The position numbers were made by a program, and so were the translations under genes. 39,038 nucleotides of DNA from Myxococcales bacterium (lineage in GTDB: Bacteria > Myxococcota_A > Polyangia > Polyangiales > Polyangiaceae). Positions 18,606-25,816 of the stretch are shown here, one piece after another. The first letter of the stretch is position 1, and the number at the start of each line of letters is the position of its first letter. The stretch lies in the NCBI GenBank assembly GCA_016712525.1, contig JADJQX010000009.1:1-39038 (forward strand), in the 5' to 3' direction. A model generated the notes under the pieces. That model was given only the letters and a program-made list of their open reading frames with translations, searched no databases and was not told where the DNA came from.

Positions 18606-20286
18606 GCCTTGTCCTGTCCCCTACGCGAGCTCGCTCCCGAAGCTTCGGGACTTTCTGCACGCTGCTTGCGAGGAGAAGCTGTCGATTGAACGTGCGGGTA
18701 CGAAAGTGCGGCTCGCACGGCGCTTTCACCTGTACTTCGCTGAGGCCGCCGAGGTGTTGGGTTTCGCCGCGCGTAGGTCGGGCAGGCTCATACTTACGCC
18801 GCTCGGGCGGAGCCTCCTCCGGACGGTTCGACGGTCGGCGGAGGAAGCCGACACTTTCTCCGAGGCGATCGAGCGGAGCACTGTTCATCAGGTCGTTCCC
18901 GACTTGCTGAGCCCGGAGGGACCGAGAGGTGGACCGGTGGAGGCGCTCCTTCGTGCGGGCTTCACGCGGTCGATGGCGGACCAGCGCGGCGATAGTCTCC
19001 GGCGTTGGCGAGAATACATCCTCCGGGCGATGGCGGGAAGGCAGCTTGAGCTTCCCTTTGCGAGGGCGAGGCAGGTCGAGTACGAAGGGACAGCCATGCT
19101 TCGCCGGCTCGAGGTCCACGGGTTCAAGGCCTTCGGTGAGGGGGCGGGCGGCTCCGTCGTGCTCGACGCTGCGCCGCTCACGCTCCTTGCGGGCCCGAAC
19201 GGCGCCGGCAAGTCCACCCTGCTGCAGTCGCTCGACGTGCTCGGCATGCTCGTCCGAGGCACGATCTCCGAGCTCCTGGACGCGCACGGCTGGGTCTACA
19301 AGGACCTCCCCCACCTCCTCTCCGACAAACAGACCTTCGGCTTCGTCGTGGACGTCGAGCTCGGCAAGCGGACGCTGCGATGGTCGCTGATGCTCGGCAC
19401 CCGGCGAAGACCAGGCATCGCTCGCGAGGTCGTTGATGTGATCGGTGAGAAGACGCCTCCCCTCCTCGACCGCGCGTTTCGTAAGATCAGCGTCTACGTC
19501 GAGAGCACGGGCGAGACCGTTAGCCACCCCCCATTGACGCTCACCCAGTCATGGCTCAGCACGCTTGACCCGAAGGAAGACCGCGGGGCCCATCCAGGGC
19601 TGCTCGCCCTGCGCGAATGGGCCGAGCGCATCTTTCCGTTCTGGTCCCTAGACCCTGCGCTCCTCCGCGCGCCTTCCAGTGGTGTGGCGAGCCGCGTCGG
19701 GCCTCGTGGCGGCAACCTGGCGAGCTTCTTGGCGAGCCTGAAACGCCGCAACAGGGATGCGTTCGACGCCTTCGTGGCCCGCGTTGCGGCGTACTACCCG
19801 CGGCTCCAAGGCATCGACATCAAGTCCGATGCCTCGGGCAAGAAGACCGTGAGCATCCAGGAGGCCTGGGATGGTGCCCCGGTCGGCTTCAACGCCAACC
19901 AGGTGAGCGACGGGCTCCTTCGGCTGCTGGCGGTCGCGTCGATCCCAGATTGGGAGCACACGCCGAGCGTCGTCCTGCTCGACGAGATCGAGAATGGCCT
20001 CCACCCGCGGCTCATCGGCGGCATCGCGGAGCTGCTGAGCGAGATAAGCAAGACGACGCAGGTCATCGCGACGACCCACAGCCCCATCACGCTGAACTAC
20101 GTGCCGGCGGAGTGCACGCGGCTGGTCACGCGGGGCAAGGGGGGAGCCGTGACCATCACCAACCTGAAGGATACGAACGGCTTCGCCGAGCTCCGCGAGC
20201 ACTTCGAGCCCGGTGAGCTTTGGTACAATGTGGGTGAAGATCGCCTCGTGGGCCTGCCTTCCAAAGGCAAGAAGGGCCGCTCGTGA
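18556..20286 (+). CDS. AAA ATPase (OLD/SMC-like) with N-terminal winged-helix-like domain
   Basis: This is an intact 576-codon frame. Residues about 25-175 form a helical winged-helix-like domain (LARRFHLYFAEAAEVLGFAA, LTPLGRSLLRT, RRWREYILRA) resembling domains found fused to restriction-associated ATPases. From about residue 181 (LRRLEVHGFKAFGEG) an ABC/OLD-like ATPase begins. It has Walker A GPNGAGKST (about 213-221), a signature-like VSDGLLRLLAV (about 450), Walker B SVVLLDEIENGLHP (about 471-484) and a switch His in ATTHSP. ATG 18556 overlaps hsdS by 50 nt; GTG 18598 (8-nt overlap) is an equally good start. An internal ATG at 19096 would give the ATPase alone. The stop overlaps the next gene (GTGA). 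It probably senses or drives a partner nuclease. Confidence 0.83.
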   Translation: MSAAPREVQPNEALVPEPCPVPYASSLPKLRDFLHAACEEKLSIERAGTKVRLARRFHLYFAEAAEVLGFAARRSGRLILTPLGRSLLRTVRRSAEEADTFSEAIERSTVHQVVPDLLSPEGPRGGPVEALLRAGFTRSMADQRGDSLRRWREYILRAMAGRQLELPFARARQVEYEGTAMLRRLEVHGFKAFGEGAGGSVVLDAAPLTLLAGPNGAGKSTLLQSLDVLGMLVRGTISELLDAHGWVYKDLPHLLSDKQTFGFVVDVELGKRTLRWSLMLGTRRRPGIAREVVDVIGEKTPPLLDRAFRKISVYVESTGETVSHPPLTLTQSWLSTLDPKEDRGAHPGLLALREWAERIFPFWSLDPALLRAPSSGVASRVGPRGGNLASFLASLKRRNRDAFDAFVARVAAYYPRLQGIDIKSDASGKKTVSIQEAWDGAPVGFNANQVSDGLLRLLAVASIPDWEHTPSVVLLDEIENGLHPRLIGGIAELLSEISKTTQVIATTHSPITLNYVPAECTRLVTRGKGGAVTITNLKDTNGFAELREHFEPGELWYNVGEDRLVGLPSKGKKGRS

Positions 20287-21037
20287 CCGCGGTCCGGCGG
20301 GTGCTCGTCGTGGCCGAAGGCCGCAGCGAAATCGGCGACCGCGACGCGATCGCTCGACCGACGGGGAAGCGTGCCAAGGCCGTGGTGGAGGGCTTCGTCC
20401 CCCGGTCATTCGCCGGGAGCTCGGCGGCGTAGAGCTCGAGGCTCGGAAGGTCACCGTGCTCGGCCGGTTCGGCGTGAAGGCGAAGCTCGAAGGCCACGCC
20501 GACAGGGCGGCCAAAGCGCTGGCCCTCGCTTCGACGCTAGGCTTCGACGTTCTCGTCTTCGTCAAGGACGTCGACCGCGAAGGCGGCGTGAAGAAGTCCG
20601 CGAAGGAGCGCGCCGCGAAGCTCGAGACGATGCACCACGAGATCGAAGAGGGCTTCGACGCGGTGAAGAACGCGCAGGGCGTCGCGCGTGTGAAGGGCAC
20701 GCCGTGCCGAATGATCGAGGCGTGGGCGCTCGGAGATCCGGTGGCGTTGAACGAGGTCGCGGACCCCCGAGCGAAACGCGAGCCGTGCCCTCCTGCGCCC
20801 GAGGAGCTGTGGGGAGACAAGACGGACCCCGCCTCCGGATACCCGAAGAACGTGTTCGCGCGTGTGACGGGGAGGGAAGCGACGGCCGAGGTGCTGGAGG
20901 AGATCGCCCGAGAAGCCGACCTGGACGAGGTCGCTCGGCGCTGCCCGCAGAGCTTCGCGCCGTTCCTCGAAGAGCTCCGCGCCGTCGCGAGCCCGGCTCG
21001 CGCGACGCCCGGCACCACGAAGCGCCGCGGGAAGTGA
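20283..21037 (+). pseudogene. DUF4276-like TOPRIM protein, partner of the AAA ATPase (frameshift)
   Basis: GTG 20283 overlaps the ATPase stop and gives TAVRRVLVVAEGRSEI, the first TOPRIM-type Glu motif. A missing base in the C run near 20400 (GFVP then PVIRRELGG) shifts into the frame that runs to 21037. That frame carries VLVFVKDVDREGG, a DxD metal-binding motif about 85-95 residues in, then KGTPCRMIEAWALGDPVALN (typical DUF4276-like 'IEAW' helix) and a helical C-terminus. Total length is about 250 residues, normal for the family. Paired OLD-like ATPase and TOPRIM genes act as abortive phage-defence effectors in known systems such as PARIS. The DUF number is from pattern memory; the TOPRIM call and pairing are firmer. 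Confidence 0.78.
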
Positions 21038-21115
21038 GTTGTGTCCGAGAGTCGGGGTTTTGCTGGTGAACGGTTCCGGGAACTGAATGTGCCACAACGT
21101 CGTCCGGACACCCTG

Positions 21116-21146
21116 TTCAGTTATTCGAAAAGTTCGAACAACTGAA
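21116..21146. promoter_or_regulatory. AT-rich inverted repeat after the defence operon
   Basis: The arms TTCAGTTATTCGAA (21116-21129) and TTCGAACAACTGAA (21133-21146) pair with one mismatch around a 3-nt centre. AACTGAA also occurs alone at 21080-21086. The element lacks the GC stem and T-tract of an intrinsic terminator, so an operator, a recombination site or an island boundary are alternatives. Confidence 0.55.
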
Positions 21147-21272
21147 TAGCGGGCCCCGCCGACCGAGTGCGATCCCCGAAGCCACGGCCGTCATTTGACC
21201 CTATCCTGCTCGGGCCCTCGCGGGCACGGTCCAACGCTCGCCAACCCCGCCGCCACCGAGTAATCCACCCCC

Positions 21273-21743
21273 ATGACCCTCAAACGCATGGACAACGTCG
21301 GCATCGTGGTCGAAGACCTCGACGCCACCATCGCCTTCTTCGCCGAGCTCGGCCTCGTCCTCGAGGGGCGCTCGCTCATCGAGGGCGAGTGGGCGGGGCG
21401 CGTGACCGGGGTGCGCGGGCAGCGCGTCGAGATCGCCATGATGAAGACGCCGGACGGCCATAGCCGCCTCGAGCTCTCGCGGTTCCTCGCGCCCGCCACC
21501 CTGGCCGATCACCGCACCGCCCCCGTGAACGCGCTCGGCTACCTGCGCGTCATGTTCGCCGTCGAAGATCTGGACGACACGCTCGCCCGCCTCAAGAAGC
21601 TCGGCGCCACCGTGGTCGACGAAGTGGTCGACTACCAGGGCATCTACAAGCTCTGTTACATCCGCGGGCCCGAGGGCATCCTCCTCGGCCTCGCCGAAGA
21701 GCTGGGAAAACAAGCCTCCCGCCGCGACCCGCTCGAGACGTGA
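21273..21743 (+). CDS. VOC/glyoxalase-fold protein
   Basis: This intact 156-residue protein has two beta-alpha-beta-beta-beta modules typical of the vicinal-oxygen-chelate superfamily. Module 1 starts MTLKRMDNVGIVVEDLDATI; module 2 contains LGYLRVMFAVEDLDDTLARL and ends YIRGPEGILLGLAEELG. Candidate metal ligands are His/Glu residues such as the Glu in LELSRF and the C-terminal Glu in GPEG. This superfamily includes glyoxalases, dioxygenases and resistance proteins; the substrate cannot be read from sequence. It stands alone 235 bp downstream of the defence genes and converges on the minus-strand outer-membrane gene, ending 5 bp before it. Confidence 0.88.
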   Translation: MTLKRMDNVGIVVEDLDATIAFFAELGLVLEGRSLIEGEWAGRVTGVRGQRVEIAMMKTPDGHSRLELSRFLAPATLADHRTAPVNALGYLRVMFAVEDLDDTLARLKKLGATVVDEVVDYQGIYKLCYIRGPEGILLGLAEELGKQASRRDPLET

Positions 21744-21747
21744 ACGA

Positions 21748-23357
21748 CTAGAACGACTCGCGGCGAAGTCCGAGGCCGAGCACGGGTACCACGGTGGACA
21801 CGTCGCCGGCGAAGAGGTCGACCCCACGTGTGCGGAGGGGCGAAACCCGAAGAACCCGAGGACGTCAATGTCCACGAAGAGGCGACTGAAGAGCTCGATG
21901 CGTTGGCTCTCGACCACGTCGCGCGCCGTCGTGGTCGACGTTGGCCCCGCCGTCGTGGCGTCCTTGACCGTGGAGAGCTGGAGGACGTTCGCGTCGACAC
22001 GTGCGCGGAAGGCGAGGTAGGACGGCACGGCGTTCCATTGCGCCCGGAGGCGTGCCTCACCGCGCACCACGACGGGGCTCTCGTTGCGGAGGACGAGGCT
22101 CTTCCCGGTCGCATCCACCGCGCTGAAGTCCTCGCCTTGGACTCCGCCACCTGCGGAGACCGCGAACGCGAAGCCTCGGCCTGCGCGTGCACGGAGGCCC
22201 AGCGAAGCACCGCCATGGCCAACGAGCGACGTCTCGTCGGGGCGGACCGTGCCCGTTCCGACCACGAAGCGACCGCTCGTCCCGGCGTCGTAGAGGAGCA
22301 CGCCGCCACGAAGTCTGAGCTCGAGCTTCACGTCTTCGCCGAGCGATGGCCACCAGACGGCCTCGGCACGCCCCTCGTAGCGGTCCACGACGGTACGCTG
22401 TCCTTGCGGCGTGTCGAAGGCATGGTGGTGAACGCTGCCAAATCCCGAGACGCCGAACACGTCGCTCGCGTAGCCGAGCAGGAGATCCCCGTCGAGCAGG
22501 GTCTCTTTGCCCAAGATCGGGAACGTGGCGTTCACGTCGAGGAGCACGCGCTCGGTCCATGGCGGGAGGGAGACCAGGAGCGACCTCGCCAGAGCCTTCA
22601 CGTCGTCGTCGGTCTCGAGGGTCACGATGCGCATCAGCAAGCGCTGTGAGCCGTCGTCGACCATCGGGACCTTGGGGGCCGCCGCCTTCCCCTCGAGCAT
22701 CGCGAGCTCGCGCGCTAGCGCGACGGTGCCTTCGATCCACGCGAGCGCTGCCTCACGGCGGGAAGCTCCTCGCGCCCGATCGAGCTTTGCTCGCGCCTCG
22801 TTGGCTCTCGTTCGCGCTTCGGACGCACGGGCGAGAGATGCCTCGATCCCCTGGGGGTCGACCCCTCGCGCCCTCCCGATCTCGCGCCATCGCGTGGCCA
22901 TCGCGGTCGGAGCGAGCGTGGCGAGCTCCTTCGTCGCAGCGGACAGCTCGACGGCGCCTTGCGCCATGGCCAGTGCGAGCGCGTCCGCGAGCGCGGCAGC
23001 ACGAAGGCTCGCGAGGGTGGGCCGTGGCTGTTGGGCGACCGCGCACGTCGCCGGCAGCGATTCTGCACGCCCCGAGCCACACGCGAGCTTCGCGATTTCT
23101 CCGAGGAGCTGGCGCGCCACGGCGCCGAGGGCCGCGTCGTCGTCCGGGGTGGTGCCTTCGGGCGTGGTGGGGCTCGGCTTGGGGGGCGGGGCGGGCTTCA
23201 CCGGAGCCGTGGTGGGCGACGGGTCGGGAGGATCGTCGTATTCGTCGGCGCGAGCGGGTGTCGCGCCCAGCGCCACAAGGACCACTCCCGCGAGCGTCCC
23301 GAGGCCGACGTGTGCGCCGCCTCGGCGCCCTCGCGCGAGCCTCAGTCGGCGCAGCAT
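21748..23357 (-). pseudogene. Outer-membrane beta-barrel-like protein with helical N-terminal domain (late frameshift)
   Basis: ATG 23357 gives a signal peptide (LGTLAGVVLVALGATPARA), an acidic Pro/Thr-rich spacer, and an Ala/Arg-rich helical domain (about residues 80-240). From VLLDVNATFPILG on, alternating hydrophobic strands with Gly turns follow (LLDGDLLLGYASDVFGVSG, GKSLVLRNESPVVVRGEARL, RIELFSRLFVDIDVLGF), as in an outer-membrane barrel. A frame change near 21840 is needed to reach VDLFAGDVSTVVPVLGLGL and a terminal Phe before TAG at 21748, a classic barrel end. The start overlaps the stop of the FGE-like gene upstream by 16 nt, so the two are probably translated together. The function is unknown. 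Confidence 0.65.
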
Positions 23358-24367
23358 CGGAAGCCGACCACATTGCGCGTTCCACGCTTCACAAGGAACA
23401 AGCCGCAGTCGGCGGTGAAGCCGAACTGGGTCAGCCCGCCGCCCCCGATGATGCAAAGGTCGTCGCGCCCCGTGTCGGCCTCGCACATGTCGATCATCTC
23501 GGGTGCATTGCCGGACATGTCGTAGACGCCCTCGGGCGTCTTGCAGGCGGGGTAGGAGCCGACGGGCGCGAGGGTCTTCGGCGGCGCGCCGTTGACCGAT
23601 GTGTTGCACGTGGTCGCCTCGTAGACTTGGCCGTAAGGAAACGGCCTCGCGCCCCCGCCGTTGCAGGCGATGCTCCATTCGTTGTCGGTGCGTCTGCCTT
23701 CGGTCGCGGAGAAGTCGTTCGCCGTGTACGCGTACTTCGCTGGGCCACCACCCGGGCGGCCGCAGAGGCGCTTTCCGGCCCAGCGGCAGTACGCGGAGGC
23801 GTCGCACCAGTCGATGCCGACCGCGGGGGATTTCGCCTGCGTCTCGGTGATTGCGGGCCAGCCAGCGACCTCCGGGGTGTGTCCAGTGCCTTCCTTGAAG
23901 CTGCAGGTAGCGGGCATGCCTGGGAAGGTCTTGCCAGGGTCGATCGTCTTCCAGAAGCGCAGGTATTCGGCCGCCGTGACCTCGTAGGGATCGATGCGCA
24001 CACGCACGGGCGGTCCGTCGACCGTGACGGCGACGTCGACGGGCTTGCATGGCGCGTCGCCCTTGTCCCGATCCGGCGACGACGAGGGACAGGCGACCCA
24101 GTCCTTCGAGCTGAGCGGCTTGACGTTGGCTGGCGGGGGCTTCTGGCACTCGGACTTGCCCTGCACACAGCCGCCGGGATCGCAGATCTGGATGCCGTCG
24201 AAGTCCGTGCCGTCGTCGCGGCATCGCTGCAACGTGTCTCCGTCGCACGAGTACTCGCCGCGCCCGCAGATCGGCGCAGCCTGGGTGAGGCTGGTCTCCT
24301 TGGCGCACGCCGCGACCGTAAGGGACGTTCCGACGAGGAGCGTGAAGAGTGTCAGTCGGCGCAGCAT
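23342..24367 (-). CDS. SUMF1/FGE-like lipoprotein A
   Basis: This intact 341-residue protein begins with a lipoprotein signal (LLVGTSLTVAAC). A Cys-rich segment (CGRGEYSCDGDTLQRCRDDG, ICDPGGC) precedes a domain of the formylglycine-generating-enzyme/SUMF1 fold: RIDPYEVTAAEYLRFWKTID, WCDASAYCRWAGKRLCG, DNEWSIACNGG, GVYDMSGNAPEMIDMCE and the end NVVGFRCCAD. This fold is shared by formylglycine generators and by non-enzymatic, often ligand-binding, surface proteins. The NEWSIACN and GFRC blocks are family hallmarks. Many Cys suggest disulfides in the periplasm or at the surface. It is a paralogue of the next gene. Its start overlaps that gene's stop, and the same overlap recurs at its own end. 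Confidence 0.85.
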   Translation of the reverse strand: MLRRLTLFTLLVGTSLTVAACAKETSLTQAAPICGRGEYSCDGDTLQRCRDDGTDFDGIQICDPGGCVQGKSECQKPPPANVKPLSSKDWVACPSSSPDRDKGDAPCKPVDVAVTVDGPPVRVRIDPYEVTAAEYLRFWKTIDPGKTFPGMPATCSFKEGTGHTPEVAGWPAITETQAKSPAVGIDWCDASAYCRWAGKRLCGRPGGGPAKYAYTANDFSATEGRRTDNEWSIACNGGGARPFPYGQVYEATTCNTSVNGAPPKTLAPVGSYPACKTPEGVYDMSGNAPEMIDMCEADTGRDDLCIIGGGGLTQFGFTADCGLFLVKRGTRNVVGFRCCAD

Positions 24368-25329
24368 CGGAACCCCGCGGTGTTCTCTCGTCGGTTGTCG
24401 GGAACGTAGTTGTTCTCGTTGCTCGCGCAGTCGGACGCGACTCCGTAGTTCTCGGCCGAGCCGCCCGAGCGGCGGCAGAGCAAAAACTGATCGGTGCACA
24501 CGTCGACGATCTCGGCGACGTTCCCGTGCAAATCGTAGACGCCACCCGGAGTCCTACACTGCGGGAACGAGCCCACCGGGGCGATGGGCCGAGAGGCGGA
24601 GCCTTGGTTCTGTCGGACGTTGCAGCCCGTGTCGTTCGGTGCGGTCTCGCAGACGCGTTGCCAAGCGTCGTTGACGGGCGTCGTACCGCGCGCCGCGAAG
24701 GGCTCGCGGGAAGGCTTGCCGTCGGTGCCGCCGCAGAGGCGCTTGCCGGCCCAGCGGCAGTACGCGCGCGCGTCGCAGCCGTCGACCCCCGTGATGGGGA
24801 GGCGGGCCTGCGCGTCGGACAGAGTGGGCCATCCCTCGACGCTCGGCGTGAAGGGGATGGTCTTCTTGTAGTCGCACTCGACCCCTAGCCCCAGCGTGTT
24901 GCGGCCGTTCGCGGTGGCCCGCCAGAACGCAAGGTATTGGCTCCTCGTCACCTCGAACGGATCGATCTTGACCCCGCTCTCGGTGACAGGCTTGCAGGGC
25001 GGATCTCCCTTCGTGAGATCACCTCCCGAGCCTGGCGTGCAGTCGACCCACTCGGTAGACGCGATGGGCGCGACCGGCCCGCCGCACGCGGGCGCGCCGA
25101 TGCACGTGCCTGGGGGACAGCGCTCTACGATGTCCCACCCCGAGCCTACGTCGTTGCAGCGGCGTAGCGTATCTTCTTGGCAATCGTTCGAAGCAGGCTC
25201 GCACACCTGCGTGACGACCTCCGCTTCCGTCCGCTTCGTGCAACCCGAGGCGCCCACAGCTCCGACCAGCCCGACGAGCGCCCATGCGAGCACGCGCTCG
25301 CTCCCACTCCCTCTTTCCCATCTCCCCAT
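24352..25329 (-). CDS. SUMF1/FGE-like lipoprotein B
   Basis: This intact 325-residue protein starts at ATG 25329 (a longer frame exists, but this start puts the signal peptide at the N-terminus: ALVGLVGAVGASGC, a lipobox). A Cys-rich stretch (VCEPASNDCQEDTLRRCNDV, RCPPGTCIGAPACGG) precedes the SUMF1-like domain: KIDPFEVTRSQYLAFWRATA, DGCDARAYCRWAGKRLCGG, GGVYDLHGNVAEIVDVC, ENTAGFRCCAD. It shares layout and several blocks with lipoprotein A, so the two are tandem duplicates. It is the first gene of a minus-strand unit of three. No catalytic claim is made; the usual FGE active-site cysteines cannot be assigned by eye among the many Cys. Confidence 0.85.
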   Translation of the reverse strand: MGRWERGSGSERVLAWALVGLVGAVGASGCTKRTEAEVVTQVCEPASNDCQEDTLRRCNDVGSGWDIVERCPPGTCIGAPACGGPVAPIASTEWVDCTPGSGGDLTKGDPPCKPVTESGVKIDPFEVTRSQYLAFWRATANGRNTLGLGVECDYKKTIPFTPSVEGWPTLSDAQARLPITGVDGCDARAYCRWAGKRLCGGTDGKPSREPFAARGTTPVNDAWQRVCETAPNDTGCNVRQNQGSASRPIAPVGSFPQCRTPGGVYDLHGNVAEIVDVCTDQFLLCRRSGGSAENYGVASDCASNENNYVPDNRRENTAGFRCCAD

Positions 25330-25816
25330 GCGCTCGGAGCTTAGCACCGGAGCCCAAAGGCTGTGTCGCCTCTGGATCAAAAATAACAATCTCTCCGCTC
25401 GTCTCGGAGCGCAGGTGAATCTCGTCAGTTTCCGCGGGGTTGCGCTCGGCTCGCGGGCGTGGTGTCACGCACCTGGAGGGTGTCTGTCGGCCCCGACGAT
25501 GCGGTCTCGGTCGGCGCATGGAGGTCCCGACCCGACCAACGTGAATGCTTGCGCAGCGTGGCCGCGCCCCCTGCCCATGTCGTGCTCGGCGAGCTCGGCA
25601 CCCCGACGTCGAGCAAAGTGCGCGCGGGGCGCCTCCAGCGAGATCCGCGCCGCGACTCGCGTTCGCGAGCACGGTGACGCCCTCCGTATCCACGCAGCCC
25701 TCGGCGCGCCCGCTCGCGTCCGCCACGCCGCCACGCGATCCTCAGGGAATCTCAGGGGGTGCGTTCGCGTAACATCCGCTGTCGCCCCCGCCGCGGGGCG
25801 CCATCGGGAGAAGAAG
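25330..25816. other. Divergent intergenic region between FGE-like lipoprotein B and the WGR gene
   Basis: This 487-bp GC-rich stretch separates divergent genes and should hold both promoters. An AT-rich patch at 25373-25395 (ATCAAAAATAACAATCTC) is the best place for the minus-strand promoter. Near 25744-25760 TCAGGGAATCTCAGGGGG gives a short TCAGGG direct repeat. Open frames here lack family-like content. Confidence 0.4.

Noticed and set aside
21201..24545. A 1114-codon minus-strand open frame
   Set aside because: It passes through the true outer-membrane gene in its middle, but its first part is a shadow of the FGE-like gene (read in another frame as Arg/His-rich text) and its end is a shadow of the VOC gene. 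It is not one protein.
24896..25816. N-terminal extension of the WGR frame (968-codon version)
   Set aside because: The added 300 codons run antisense through FGE-like lipoprotein B and the divergent promoter region and lack family-like sequence. ATG 25817 has a ribosome-binding site and starts the WGR domain.
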